Of a stretch of 64,000 nucleotides of DNA, positions 8,251 to 16,804 are shown piece by piece. Origin of the DNA: WGOA01 sp964429745 (GTDB lineage: Bacteria; Bacteroidota; Bacteroidia; Chitinophagales; BACL12); assembly GCA_964429745.1 (NCBI GenBank), contig CAYSDI010000003.1, positions 1 to 64,000 of the forward strand, written 5' to 3'. Made by a program: the position numbers and the translations under genes. The notes beneath the pieces are model-generated. The model made no database searches. It saw nothing but the letters and a program-made list of their open reading frames with translations, and had not been told where the DNA came from. Position 1 is the stretch's first letter, and each line of letters begins with the position of its first letter.

Positions 8251-9789
8251 TTAAAGCTGTTTGAGCAGGTTGTTCATGTCTACGCGCTCGCGGACGATTT
8301 CCCGGACCCGCGAAACCGGGATGCGCTCCTGCGCCATGCTGTCGCGCTCGCGGATGGTCACCATCTGATCGCTCAACGTGTCGTGGTCAACCGTGATGCA
8401 GTACGGCGTGCCGATAGCGTCCATGCGGCGGTAGCGCTTGCCGATGGAGTCTTTCTCTTCATAGGCGCAGTCGAATTCAAAGCGCAGGTGGTTGAAGATC
8501 TCCAGCGCCGCTTCGGGCAGGCCGTCTTTTCGAACCAGCGGGAAGACCGCCACTTTGGTAGGAGCCAGTGCAGGCGGCAGTTTTAACACGACGCGGCTTT
8601 TGCCGTCGCCGAGGTCTTCTTCGCAGTAGGCCTGACAGAGCACAGCCAAAAAGGTGCGGTCGCATCCGATGGATGTTTCCACAACATAAGGTATGTAATT
8701 CTGCTCCAGCTCGGGGTCAAAATACTGCAGCTTTTTGCCGCTCAATTCCTGGTGCCGGCTCAGGTCAAAATCGGTGCGGGAATGGATGCCCTCCAACTCT
8801 TTGAAGCCGAACGGAAAGTTAAACTCAATGTCCACTGCGGCATCGGCGTAGTGCGCCAGGTTCTGGTGGTCGTGCCAGCGCAGGTTTTCTTCGGCGGTGC
8901 CCAACACGCGATGCCAGGCCATGCGGCGCTTTTTCCACTCGTCGTACCACTGCTTTTGCGTGCCGGGGCGCACGAAGAATTGCATCTCCATTTGCTCAAA
9001 TTCGCGCATGCGGAAAATGAACTGGCGCGCTACAATCTCATTTCGAAAGGCCTTGCCGATCTGAGCGATGCCGAAGGGAATCCGCTGACGGCTCGTGTTG
9101 AGCACGTTGAGGAAGTTCACGAAAATGCCCTGTGCCGTTTCCGGACGCAGGTAAATCGTGGAGGCATCTCCGGCCACGGAACCCAGCTTGGTGTCGAACA
9201 TCAGGTTGAACTGACGCACATCGGTCCAGTTCTTGGAGCCGCTCTCCGGACAAGCGATTCCCTGCTCTTCGATCAGGGCTTTGAGGTCGGTTAAATCGCC
9301 TGAAGCTAGCGCCGAAGCCGCGCGCGCTTCGACCTGATCAATTTTCTCCTGGCTGCGGAGCACGTTGGGGTTGGTGGCGCGGAACTGAGTTTCGTCAAAT
9401 GACTCGCCAAATTTGGCGCGGCCTTTTTCCACCTCTTTGGTGACCTTTTGCCGCATCTTCTCCACGTGGTCCTCGATCAGCACGTCGGCGCGGTATCGCT
9501 TTTTGCTGTCTTTGTTGTCGATCAGCGGGTCGTTGAAGGCATCAACGTGCCCGGAGGCCTTCCAGGTCTTGGGGTGCATGAAAATCGCGGCGTCAAGGCC
9601 GACGATGTTTTCGTTCAATTGCACCATTGACTTCCACCAAAAATCCTTGATGTTGCGCTTGAGCTCGGCGCCATTCGGACCGTAATCGTACACGGCTCCG
9701 AGCCCTTCATAAATCTCGCTTGAAGGGAAGACAAACCCGTACTCCTTGGCGTGGGAGATGATTTTCTTAAAGGTATCCTGGTCCGACAT
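8251..9789 (-). CDS. glyS: Glycine--tRNA ligase, homodimeric alpha2 type
   Basis: 512-residue class II synthetase that charges tRNA-Gly. It is the single-chain archaeal/eukaryal-type enzyme rather than the bacterial alpha/beta pair. Visible features: YDYGPNGAELKRNI near residue 33, the motif 2 region (FGIAQIGKAFRNEI, then QFIFRMREFEQMEMQFF), and the C-terminal anticodon-binding domain from ~400 with the TPYCITVD and RDSMAQERIP segments. A TACTTTTG box lies 5 nt before the ATG, so the mRNA may be leaderless. The downstream lipoprotein gene is close enough to be co-transcribed. Confidence 0.97.
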   Translation of the reverse strand: MSDQDTFKKIISHAKEYGFVFPSSEIYEGLGAVYDYGPNGAELKRNIKDFWWKSMVQLNENIVGLDAAIFMHPKTWKASGHVDAFNDPLIDNKDSKKRYRADVLIEDHVEKMRQKVTKEVEKGRAKFGESFDETQFRATNPNVLRSQEKIDQVEARAASALASGDLTDLKALIEEQGIACPESGSKNWTDVRQFNLMFDTKLGSVAGDASTIYLRPETAQGIFVNFLNVLNTSRQRIPFGIAQIGKAFRNEIVARQFIFRMREFEQMEMQFFVRPGTQKQWYDEWKKRRMAWHRVLGTAEENLRWHDHQNLAHYADAAVDIEFNFPFGFKELEGIHSRTDFDLSRHQELSGKKLQYFDPELEQNYIPYVVETSIGCDRTFLAVLCQAYCEEDLGDGKSRVVLKLPPALAPTKVAVFPLVRKDGLPEAALEIFNHLRFEFDCAYEEKDSIGKRYRRMDAIGTPYCITVDHDTLSDQMVTIRERDSMAQERIPVSRVREIVRERVDMNNLLKQL

Positions 9790-9794
9790 GGGCG

Positions 9795-9802
9795 CAAAAG
9801 TA
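9795..9802 (-). promoter_or_regulatory. glyS -7 element placed 5 nt before ATG
   Basis: Reads TACTTTTG on the minus strand, an exact match to TAnnTTTG. A T-rich stretch but no exact TTTG is seen at the -33 distance. The spacing puts the transcription start at or near the A of the start codon. Confidence 0.6.
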
Positions 9803-9951
9803 CGGCATCAGGGCTGTGAAAAAACGCAGACCGGCCTGCCCTGTGCCTGCCACCTGCTTTGTTTCTATTTTTGCGGGGCTTCGATCTGCCGCAGCAATCC
9901 TGCGGCAGAGACGTCCTGCACCCCAATCCAGACCCATCTCTTCCACCCCCT

Positions 9952-10914
9952 ATGTCTATTCAAGCTGAGCATCTGACCAAATTGTACGGGGAGCAACGCG
10001 CCGTTCATGACGTCAGTTTCTCTATTGGAGCAGGCGAAATTGTGGGCTTTCTAGGCCCCAACGGGGCGGGCAAGTCCACGACGATGAAGATCCTGACGGG
10101 TTTTGTTCCGCAAACCGAAGGGAAAGCCTCGGTTTGTGGCTTTGACGTGGAGAAGGAGTCTTTGGAAGTGCGGCGCCACATCGGTTACCTGCCAGAGCAC
10201 AATCCGCTTTACCTGGACATGTACGTCGGCGAGTACCTGGATTTTGTGGGAAGGTTGTTCGGGCTGCGCAACCGCGATGCGCGCATCCGGCGCATGGTAG
10301 AGCGCACAGGCCTGGGACCCGAACAGCACAAGACCATCCGCAACCTGTCAAAAGGATACCGCCAACGGGTTGGGCTGGCACAGGCTATGCTCAACGACCC
10401 GGATGTCCTGATTCTGGACGAACCCACCAGCGGCCTTGACCCTAACCAACTGGCGGACATCCGCGAGTTAATCCGCGACCTGGGCCGTGAAAAGACCGTG
10501 CTGCTTTCTACCCACATCATGCAGGAAGTTCAAGCCATCTGCGACCGGGTGCTCATCATCAACAGGGGCGTTCTGGTGGCCGACGACAAAACCGAACATC
10601 TGGGCAGTGCAGCAGAAGGCCGCATAGCGCTGACCGTTTCGTTCAAAGAGGAGTTGGATCCCGCAGGGTTGAAACGCCTGCCCGGTGTGTTGCATGTGCA
10701 AAGCCAGGGCAACCGGCGCTGGCGCCTGGAAATAGACGAAAAAGCTGTGAAGGCAACGGGCACTTCGCCCGAAGAAATGCTGTTCCGATTCGCCGTGGAG
10801 CAGCAACTGACCCTGCTGGGCTCTGAAAAGGAAAAACGCAACCTGGAGGACATCTTCCGCCAATTGACCCAAAACGCCGGCCCCGCGATTCCTCCAACCG
10901 GGCAACAAGACTGA
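9952..10914 (+). CDS. gldA: Gliding motility-associated ABC transporter ATP-binding subunit GldA
   Basis: 320-residue ABC ATPase. Walker A GPNGAGKST near residue 38, signature LSKGYRQRVGLAQAM near 128, Walker B VLILDEPTSGLDP and switch His in LLSTHIMQEV. It forms the GldAFG transporter with the next two gene products, needed for gliding in Flavobacterium johnsoniae and linked to T9SS function. The ATG at 9952 is chosen because the homologous sequence (MSIQAEHLTKLYGEQ) starts there, although the frame is open to 9859. The C-terminal ~90 residues follow the ATPase core and are less conserved. First gene of the operon. Confidence 0.95.
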   Translation: MSIQAEHLTKLYGEQRAVHDVSFSIGAGEIVGFLGPNGAGKSTTMKILTGFVPQTEGKASVCGFDVEKESLEVRRHIGYLPEHNPLYLDMYVGEYLDFVGRLFGLRNRDARIRRMVERTGLGPEQHKTIRNLSKGYRQRVGLAQAMLNDPDVLILDEPTSGLDPNQLADIRELIRDLGREKTVLLSTHIMQEVQAICDRVLIINRGVLVADDKTEHLGSAAEGRIALTVSFKEELDPAGLKRLPGVLHVQSQGNRRWRLEIDEKAVKATGTSPEEMLFRFAVEQQLTLLGSEKEKRNLEDIFRQLTQNAGPAIPPTGQQD

Positions 10915-10933
10915 CCGCCTGCCCCACCCGCTT

Positions 10934-11665
10934 ATGATTGCCATCTTTCGCAAAGAAGTCAACCTCTTCCTGAGCAGCCTGATCGGCTACATCGCTATCG
11001 GCATCTTTCTGCTGGCCAATGGACTGATCTGTTGGGTTTTCCCGGATTCCAACATCCCGGACGGGGGCTATGCCACGTTGGAACCCCTGTTCCAGTTTGC
11101 GCCCTGGGTGTTTCTGTTGCTCATCCCGGCCATCACCATGCGCAGTTTTGCCGAAGAAAACGAGAACGGCACCATGGAACTTCTGGCCACCAAACCGGTT
11201 ACGGACAACCAAATTATTGGCGGCAAATTCCTGGCTGCCCTCTTCCTCGTGGGCTTTTCCATCCTGCCCACAGTGGTGTACTATTTCGCCATTAGCGCGC
11301 TGGCGTCGCCTCCGGGCAACGTGGACACCGGCGGCATCATCGGGTCCTACATCGGGCTGTTTTTGCTCGGTGCCGGATTTGTGTCCGTGGGCATGTTTGC
11401 CTCTTCGCTGACGCGCAACCAGATCGTGAGTTTCATCGCCTCGCTGTTCGCCTGTTTTCTGCTTTTTCAGGCCTTTGATTCGGTGGCCATGCTGCCTGTT
11501 TTCGTGGGAAAGGCCGACGGTATCCTGCAACTGTTGAGCATGGGCACCCACTATCGGAGCATTTCGCTGGGGCTGCTGGACACCCGCGACGTCCTGTACT
11601 TTCTCAGTGTCGTGGCGTTCTTTTTCTTGTTGACTAAAACTGTGCTGGCCAGCCGCAAATGGTAA
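10934..11665 (+). CDS. gldF: Gliding motility-associated ABC transporter permease GldF
   Basis: 243-residue ABC-2 type permease with about six hydrophobic helices (first at residues ~12-33, last at ~215-235). The RSFAEENENGTMELLATKPV segment between helices 2 and 3 is the typical cytoplasmic coupling motif of this family. Starts 19 bp after gldA and overlaps gldG by 7 bp, indicating translational coupling within the operon. Confidence 0.94.
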   Translation: MIAIFRKEVNLFLSSLIGYIAIGIFLLANGLICWVFPDSNIPDGGYATLEPLFQFAPWVFLLLIPAITMRSFAEENENGTMELLATKPVTDNQIIGGKFLAALFLVGFSILPTVVYYFAISALASPPGNVDTGGIIGSYIGLFLLGAGFVSVGMFASSLTRNQIVSFIASLFACFLLFQAFDSVAMLPVFVGKADGILQLLSMGTHYRSISLGLLDTRDVLYFLSVVAFFFLLTKTVLASRKW

Positions 11666-13389
11666 ACGAAAAACGCATCCGCAACCGCCGGATAGCGCTG
11701 CTGCAGTTGCTGCTGTTGGTGGGCATTCTGGTGGCGGTCAACTGGCTGGGATCGGTGTATTACGCCCGCTTTGACCTGACCGCCGAAAAGCGTTTCAGCA
11801 TGGCAGAACCTACCCGCGACTTGCTGCGCAACCTGGAGGATATCGTGGCCATAACGGTGTATCTGGACGGAAACCTTCCCCCAAACCTGGCCAGGCTTCA
11901 GGAGGAAACCCTGCGCCTGCTGCAACAATGGGAGCGAGAGGCCGGGGGCAACCTGGTGTTTCGGATTCAGGATCCCAACGCTATCAGCGACCGCGACAAC
12001 CGGCTGGCGTTCTACAAGCAGTTGCAGGAGCGCGGCCTTTTTCCGGTGGAATTCCGGGCTTCCGCTGCCGAAGGCGAGGGCTTGTCGCAATCCTACCTTT
12101 TTCCCTACGCCGAACTGGAATACCAGGGCGGCGAGCCCGAAGCCATTGTGCTGCTGGACTATCCGCAACCGGTGCTGACCCCGCAATACGATCCCGAGGC
12201 CGCCGTGGCTATGCTGGAGTACAACTTCGCACGAGTTATTGTCCGCGCCACCCGCCGCATCAAGCCGCGCATCGCTTTTGTGCAAGGGCAGGGTGAACTG
12301 GATACGCTGGAAGTGCTGGACCTGGAATACGCGCTGCGCGAGTTTTACCAGGTTGACCGCTTTGACCTGAACGCGATCAACCAGATTGACACGGGGTATC
12401 AGGCGCTGATTCTGGCGGGATCATCCCGGCCATTCCCTATGGTGAACAAGTACAAGCTCGACCAGTACGTCATGCGCGGAGGCAACATCCTGTGGTGCCT
12501 GGACGGCGTTCAGGCCGAGTTTGACAGCTTGCGGCGCCGCGGTGAGTTCTTCACGCAGCCCTTGGCCCGGCAAATGGAAGATTTGCTGTTTCAGTACGGC
12601 GCGCGCGTCAACGAAAACCTAATCCAGGACCGGCAATGTGCGCGCATTGCGGTGCCGATGGGCAACAGTGGGCAGTTTGAAAACCGGCCCTGGCCCTACG
12701 ATCCCATTCTGACCAACGTAAATCCGGGGCACCCGATCACTCGGAATCTGGATGCGATTGAGGGGCGATTTGTATCCACCGTGGATACGGTGATTGTGCC
12801 CGGCATCCGAAAGACGGTGCTGCTGCGCAGCTCGGCAAATGCCCGTTTTTTACCTGACCCGGTGCGGGTGCGGTTCAACTTGTTGGCGACCCCGCTGAGC
12901 GACGAGCAGTACAACCGGGCTAACCTGCCGGTGGCCGTGTTGCTGGAGGGTTCCTTTCCGTCGGCGTTTAGGTCCATTCGCAGCTTGGCCACGCAATTCA
13001 GCAGTCGGGGGGTGGGGGGCGATGAGTTCCTGTTAACCGGACTGCCCAGCCGGCAAATTGTGATCGGCGACGCCGACATGGTTCGCAATGCTGTGGCACC
13101 GGATGGTCGCATTGCGCCGCTGGGGTTGAACAACATTGAGCAGTACATTTTCGCCAACAAGGATTTTGCCTTGAACTGCGTGGAATACCTGACGGACCAA
13201 GGAGGCCTGATGGAATCGCGGGCCAAAGTAATCCGCTTGCGGCCGCTCGATCCGCTCAAAGTCAGCGAAAGCAGGACGTATTGGCCCTTCTTCAGCGTTA
13301 TCGCGCCGCTCTTCATTCTGATGCTTTTTGGAGGCATTTACAATGTCATGCGCTACCGTCGCTACGGACAGGTGCCGCCTGCTGGGTAA
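11659..13389 (+). CDS. gldG: Gliding motility-associated ABC transporter substrate-binding protein GldG
   Basis: 576 residues: an N-terminal membrane helix (residues ~12-35), a large periplasmic region opening with the typical FDLTAEKRFSMAEPTRDLLR segment, and a C-terminal helix (~545-565) followed by a basic tail. This is the GldG/ABC-type uncharacterised transport family layout. It completes the GldAFG complex. Starts inside the last codons of gldF. Followed by a DUF4340 gene, the usual partner in many bacteria. Confidence 0.94.
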   Translation: MVNEKRIRNRRIALLQLLLLVGILVAVNWLGSVYYARFDLTAEKRFSMAEPTRDLLRNLEDIVAITVYLDGNLPPNLARLQEETLRLLQQWEREAGGNLVFRIQDPNAISDRDNRLAFYKQLQERGLFPVEFRASAAEGEGLSQSYLFPYAELEYQGGEPEAIVLLDYPQPVLTPQYDPEAAVAMLEYNFARVIVRATRRIKPRIAFVQGQGELDTLEVLDLEYALREFYQVDRFDLNAINQIDTGYQALILAGSSRPFPMVNKYKLDQYVMRGGNILWCLDGVQAEFDSLRRRGEFFTQPLARQMEDLLFQYGARVNENLIQDRQCARIAVPMGNSGQFENRPWPYDPILTNVNPGHPITRNLDAIEGRFVSTVDTVIVPGIRKTVLLRSSANARFLPDPVRVRFNLLATPLSDEQYNRANLPVAVLLEGSFPSAFRSIRSLATQFSSRGVGGDEFLLTGLPSRQIVIGDADMVRNAVAPDGRIAPLGLNNIEQYIFANKDFALNCVEYLTDQGGLMESRAKVIRLRPLDPLKVSESRTYWPFFSVIAPLFILMLFGGIYNVMRYRRYGQVPPAG

Positions 13390-13447
13390 CTTGTTGCGGT
13401 TGTTTAAGGTCCATTCAGGCCGGTGGGCCGCCAAAGACTATGTTGTT

Positions 13448-14479
13448 ATGAAACGCACCTTGATTTATGCCTTGGTTTTGGTCGCACTGGGTGTGGCCGT
13501 GTGGTTTGGCGTGTTGCAAAAGAAAGTGGGTACCCGCGCACTGGCCCAAAATGCCTTTGCTTACCCCGATACGGCCAACATTTCCAAGATTTTCCTGGCC
13601 GATTTAGGGGACAAAGAAATTCTGCTGGAGCGCAAAAGCCCGGGTAGCTGGACCGTAAACGGCAAATTCAACGCCCGCAGGGATGTCATGGAAACCCTGT
13701 TGTCCACCTTGGTGCAGGTTGAAACCAAGTACCCGGTCAACAAGGCGCAATACGACCTGGCGGTGCGGGAAATTGCCGGAAACCACACCAAAGTGGAGAT
13801 TTACAACAACAAAGGGGTTCGAGCCATGACCTACTATGTCGGTCCGCCGACGGTTCGCAACCGGGGCAATTTCATGAAGCTGGAAAAAAGCAAAGACCCC
13901 TATGTGGTGCACATTCCAGGCCTGGATGGCTTTTTGCAAACCCGTTTCATCGTCAAGGAGTCCGATTGGCGCGACCGGACCATCTTTCGCTACATCCCTC
14001 CGCAGGTGCAGGAACTGAGCTTGACCTATGCCACCAATCCGGATTCCAGTTGGACCCTGAAGCGCACGGGCGAAAATGATTTTTCGCTCAGCAGCAGCCT
14101 GGAGACCAGCAACCGGACGCTCAATGTTCGCGCGACCACCACCTACCTGATGCACTACCGCAACATCCAGGCGGAGGCCTTTATGAACGATTGGGCTAAG
14201 CGGGATTCTGTGCTGGGTTCTACTCCTATTTGCACCTTGTCCGTGAAAACGATGGCCGGCGAAGTGAACAACGTCTACTTATTCTTCCGCTCTATCAATC
14301 AGCGATCCAAATTGCAATTTGATCCCTTCGGGAACCCCTTGGAGTTTGATCGCGACAAGTACTACGCCTCGCTGCGAGAGGGCAAAGACCTGGCGCTGGT
14401 TCAGGATTTTGTTTTCGGGAAGTTGTTTATCGGGCCCAGTTATTTCTTTCAGCCAGAACCCGAGCAACGGATGCCGTAG
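13448..14479 (+). CDS. DUF4340 domain-containing protein in the gldAFG operon
   Basis: 343 residues with an N-terminal membrane anchor (MKRTLIYALVLVALGVAVWF) and a periplasmic DUF4340 region (the LLERKSPGSWTVNGKFNARR segment, then VEIYN and TYYVGPPTVRNRGNFM). DUF4340 proteins commonly follow GldG-like transporter genes and are thought to belong to the same complex. The gene begins 58 bp after gldG on the same strand. The frame is open upstream into gldG, but the ATG at 13448 gives the signal-anchor start. Exact role unknown. Confidence 0.88.
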   Translation: MKRTLIYALVLVALGVAVWFGVLQKKVGTRALAQNAFAYPDTANISKIFLADLGDKEILLERKSPGSWTVNGKFNARRDVMETLLSTLVQVETKYPVNKAQYDLAVREIAGNHTKVEIYNNKGVRAMTYYVGPPTVRNRGNFMKLEKSKDPYVVHIPGLDGFLQTRFIVKESDWRDRTIFRYIPPQVQELSLTYATNPDSSWTLKRTGENDFSLSSSLETSNRTLNVRATTTYLMHYRNIQAEAFMNDWAKRDSVLGSTPICTLSVKTMAGEVNNVYLFFRSINQRSKLQFDPFGNPLEFDRDKYYASLREGKDLALVQDFVFGKLFIGPSYFFQPEPEQRMP

Positions 14480-14628
14480 CGGGATCGCTTCCCCGAATAT
14501 TCCTGAGCCAGGGCGCCGATCATCATACCAATCAGGATGGTACTTCGGTACTGAAACTCGAATTTGCCGCTGCAAGTGTTGAAAAGATTGTACTTTCTTT
14601 GGTTTCGAGCAATTTCATGTTGTATATT

Positions 14629-14655
14629 GTATCGTAAAATTCGGAATTGCGATAC
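14629..14655. promoter_or_regulatory. Imperfect palindrome, likely operator of the TetR gene
   Basis: Arms GTATCG (14629-14634) and CGATAC (14650-14655) with an inner AATTC/GAATT palindrome, centred 18 nt before the ATG at 14660. Position and size fit autorepression by a TetR family dimer. Confidence 0.6.
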
Positions 14656-14659
14656 CTCC

Positions 14660-15223
14660 ATGCCTCGTACCAAGAAGTTCAACCCTCATCAAGTATTAGA
14701 CCAGGCAACGGAAGTCTTTGCTAAACAAGGTTACTACGGGGTCAGCATGTCCTTGCTGGTGGAACGGCTTGCTATTAATCGAGCGAGCTTGTACGGAACT
14801 TTTGGAGATAAGGAGCGCCTGTATCGGCAATGCCTTTATCGCTATGTCCAAGTTTGGCCTGTGCCCCAACAAAATGGGAGCGATTTAGGAGTTATGGACC
14901 TCCTGGAAGCCATATGCAAGCGGTATTACGCCCATCCGGAGGCCAGGGGTTGCTTTTTGCTGAAGTCGGGCTCGGAAGTTGGGGCAGAATTCCCGGAAAT
15001 CTCCGCTTTGGTTCGGGACTATTACCTGGAAGTAGAAAAAAGCTTTAAAGGCTGCCTTGAAAATGACGCCAAAAGCGGTGTTATCCCAAAAATAGCCAGC
15101 TCAAAAGACGGGGCACGCTATCTGGTCAACCAGTGCTTTGGCATGCATGTTCATGCGCTGCTTTCTCCCGATCACAAACGATCGCACGAGATTTTGACCC
15201 AGGCCTTAGCCTTGCTTACCTGA
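14660..15223 (+). CDS. TetR/AcrR family transcriptional regulator
   Basis: 187 residues. The N-terminal helix-turn-helix lies at residues ~10-55 (VLDQATEVFAKQGYYGVSM, then LVERLAINRASLYGTFGDKERLYRQCL), the usual TetR DNA-binding domain. The rest is a helical ligand/dimer domain, with CFLLKSGSEVGAEFPEISALVRDY in the pattern of the AcuR/TetR_C_6-like group that often controls efflux or reductase genes. The start at 14660 fits the domain boundary; the frame is open upstream. No regulated neighbour is obvious: gldAFG is upstream and dnaN is downstream of a repeat array. It probably represses itself through the palindrome at 14629-14655. Confidence 0.92.
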   Translation: MPRTKKFNPHQVLDQATEVFAKQGYYGVSMSLLVERLAINRASLYGTFGDKERLYRQCLYRYVQVWPVPQQNGSDLGVMDLLEAICKRYYAHPEARGCFLLKSGSEVGAEFPEISALVRDYYLEVEKSFKGCLENDAKSGVIPKIASSKDGARYLVNQCFGMHVHALLSPDHKRSHEILTQALALLT

Positions 15224-15265
15224 GCCAGATTCATCCGGTTCTCCGAGGGGCCGGTGATCCTTTCT

Positions 15266-15307
15266 CCAGCCCTCCTTCTTTCATTATTCCAGCCCTCCTT
15301 CTTTTAT
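15266..15307. repeat. Two direct copies of a ~20-bp CCAGCCCTCCTTCTTT unit
   Basis: Copies start at 15266 and 15289 and sit directly in front of the 35-bp tandem array. Non-coding. Confidence 0.8.
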
Positions 15308-15439
15308 GACAGGAACGGGGCACTGAACCCAGCTTCTTTACCGACAGGAACGGGGCACTGAACCCAGCTTCTTTACCGACAGGAACGAGGCACTGAACCC
15401 AGCTTCTTTACCGACAGGAACGAGGCACTGAACCCAGCT
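15308..15439. repeat. 35-bp tandem repeat array (minisatellite) upstream of dnaN, interrupted by a gap
   Basis: Units start at 15308, 15343, 15378 and 15413, each opening with GACAGGAACG; the last is cut at 15439. The first two copies have ACGGGGC, the last two ACGAGGC. The array resumes after the N run at 15540-15594, but those 55 bases are identical to 15385-15439, so they may be the same DNA counted twice. A 35-bp period is not a multiple of three, and no gene crosses it. The true copy number is unresolved. The 15224-15685 stretch holds only this array, the short repeat before it and the dnaN promoter region. Confidence 0.9.
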
Positions 15440-15539
15440 NNNNNNNNNNNNNNNNNNNNNNNNNNNNNNNNNNNNNNNNNNNNNNNNNNNNNNNNNNNNN
15501 NNNNNNNNNNNNNNNNNNNNNNNNNNNNNNNNNNNNNNN
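15440..15539. other. 100-N assembly gap 1
   Basis: Exactly 100 N, flanked by two identical 55-bp sequences (15385-15439 and 15540-15594). This is the mark of a scaffold join between contigs that share a k-mer overlap. Confidence 0.97.
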
Positions 15540-15601
15540 ACGAGGCACTGAACCCAGCTTCTTTACCGACAGGAACGAGGCACTGAACCCAGCTGAAGTA
15601 T

Positions 15602-15610
15602 TTATCCACA
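15602..15610 (+). promoter_or_regulatory. Perfect DnaA box beside the repeat array
   Basis: TTATCCACA, exact match to the consensus DnaA box, 8 nt after the end of the repeat array and 76 nt before the dnaN ATG. A second exact box in the opposite orientation is at 18137-18145. Confidence 0.6.
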
Positions 15611-15656
15611 CCCTTTAGCGAAAAATCGGCTTCACGCGTCTTTAGGTCGAATCCTT

Positions 15657-15664
15657 TACCTTTG
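15657..15664 (+). promoter_or_regulatory. dnaN -7 element
   Basis: TACCTTTG, exact match to TAnnTTTG, ending 21 nt before the ATG at 15686. No clear -33 TTTG at the right spacing. Confidence 0.55.
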
Positions 15665-15685
15665 TCTTCCTTAAAAACGCCCCGC

Positions 15686-16804
15686 ATGAAGTTTATCGTC
15701 TCCACCACCGCCCTGCTGCGTCAATTGCAGCTTATGAACGGGGTGATCAGCACGAATACTGTACTGCCCATTCTGGAAGGTTTTTTGTTCGAAATCCAGG
15801 CGGGCCGGCTCAAGATATCGGCAACTGACCTGGAAACGTCCATGTCTACCTCACTGGAAATTGAAACCAAGGACAGCGGTAAAATCGCTATCCCTGCGCG
15901 CATTTTGGTGGAAACCCTCAAAACCCTCCCGGAGCAGCCGCTGAGTTTTCGCATTGACGAAAAGACGTTTGGCGTTGAAATCACGACTGACCGCGGTAAA
16001 TACAAACTGACGGGCGAAAACGGGGATGACTTCCCCCGTATTCCGGTAGCCGAAAATGTCTCCGGGTTGACCATTCCTTCCGGAGGGTTGCAGCGCGCTA
16101 TCAACAAGACGCTTTTTGCCGTTAGCAATGATGAATTGCGTCCCGCCATGACCGGCGTGTACTTTCAATTAGAAACAGACGGCATCACATTTGTCGGCAC
16201 CGATGCGCATAAACTGGTGCGCTACCGCCGCAACGATGTTGTCAGCTCGGCGCAGGCTTCGTTCATTGTTCCACGCAAAGCCCTCAGTTTGCTTAAATCC
16301 GCGCTTCCTTCTGAAGAAACGCAGGTGAGCATCTCTTACAACAACTCCAATGCCTTCTTCCGCTTCGGGGAAGTAGACCTCATTTGCCGCCTGATCGACG
16401 CCCGCTACCCCGATTACAACGCGGTCATCCCTAAGGAGAACCCCAACACGCTCCTGATTTCCCGCGCGGAATTGCTCAACACCCTCAAACGGGTCATGAT
16501 TTTCTCCAACAAAACCACCCACCAGGTTTTGTTGCGCATTGCGGGTAGTGACCTCCAGGTTTCCGCTCAGGATTTGGACTTCAGCAACGAAGCCAGCGAG
16601 CGCCTGGATTGCGAGTACAAAGGAGATGACATGGAAATTGGGTTTAATGCCCGGTTCTTGTTGGAAATGATCAATGCCATGGACACCGAACAGGTGCGCT
16701 TTGAGCTCTCCACCCCCACTCGGGCAGGTTTGTTGCTGCCCGCCGAACCGGTAGACGAAGAGTCGCTCCTCATGTTGGTGATGCCGGTTATGCTCAACGC
16801 TTAA
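15686..16804 (+). CDS. dnaN: DNA polymerase III subunit beta (sliding clamp)
   Basis: 372 residues, the normal size for the ring-shaped beta clamp that tethers the replicative polymerase to DNA. Features include MKFIVSTTALLRQLQLMNGVI at the start, NTVLPILEGFLFE, the domain 2 GVYFQLETDGITFVGTDAHKLVR motif and the C-terminal LLMLVMPVMLNA, where the family often ends LVMPMRL/N. The ATG at 15686 is chosen over a TTG at 15662. An upstream DnaA box and repeat array are noted separately. In the gap-corrected sequence its 3' end overlaps the convergent nuclease gene by 11 bp. Confidence 0.97.
   Translation: MKFIVSTTALLRQLQLMNGVISTNTVLPILEGFLFEIQAGRLKISATDLETSMSTSLEIETKDSGKIAIPARILVETLKTLPEQPLSFRIDEKTFGVEITTDRGKYKLTGENGDDFPRIPVAENVSGLTIPSGGLQRAINKTLFAVSNDELRPAMTGVYFQLETDGITFVGTDAHKLVRYRRNDVVSSAQASFIVPRKALSLLKSALPSEETQVSISYNNSNAFFRFGEVDLICRLIDARYPDYNAVIPKENPNTLLISRAELLNTLKRVMIFSNKTTHQVLLRIAGSDLQVSAQDLDFSNEASERLDCEYKGDDMEIGFNARFLLEMINAMDTEQVRFELSTPTRAGLLLPAEPVDEESLLMLVMPVMLNA

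Noticed and set aside
11551..12285. Minus-strand frame opposite gldG
   Set aside because: Antisense shadow of the recognised gldF/gldG genes.
15308..15594. CRISPR array
   Set aside because: The 35-bp units are head to tail with no unique spacers, and there are no cas genes, so it is a minisatellite.
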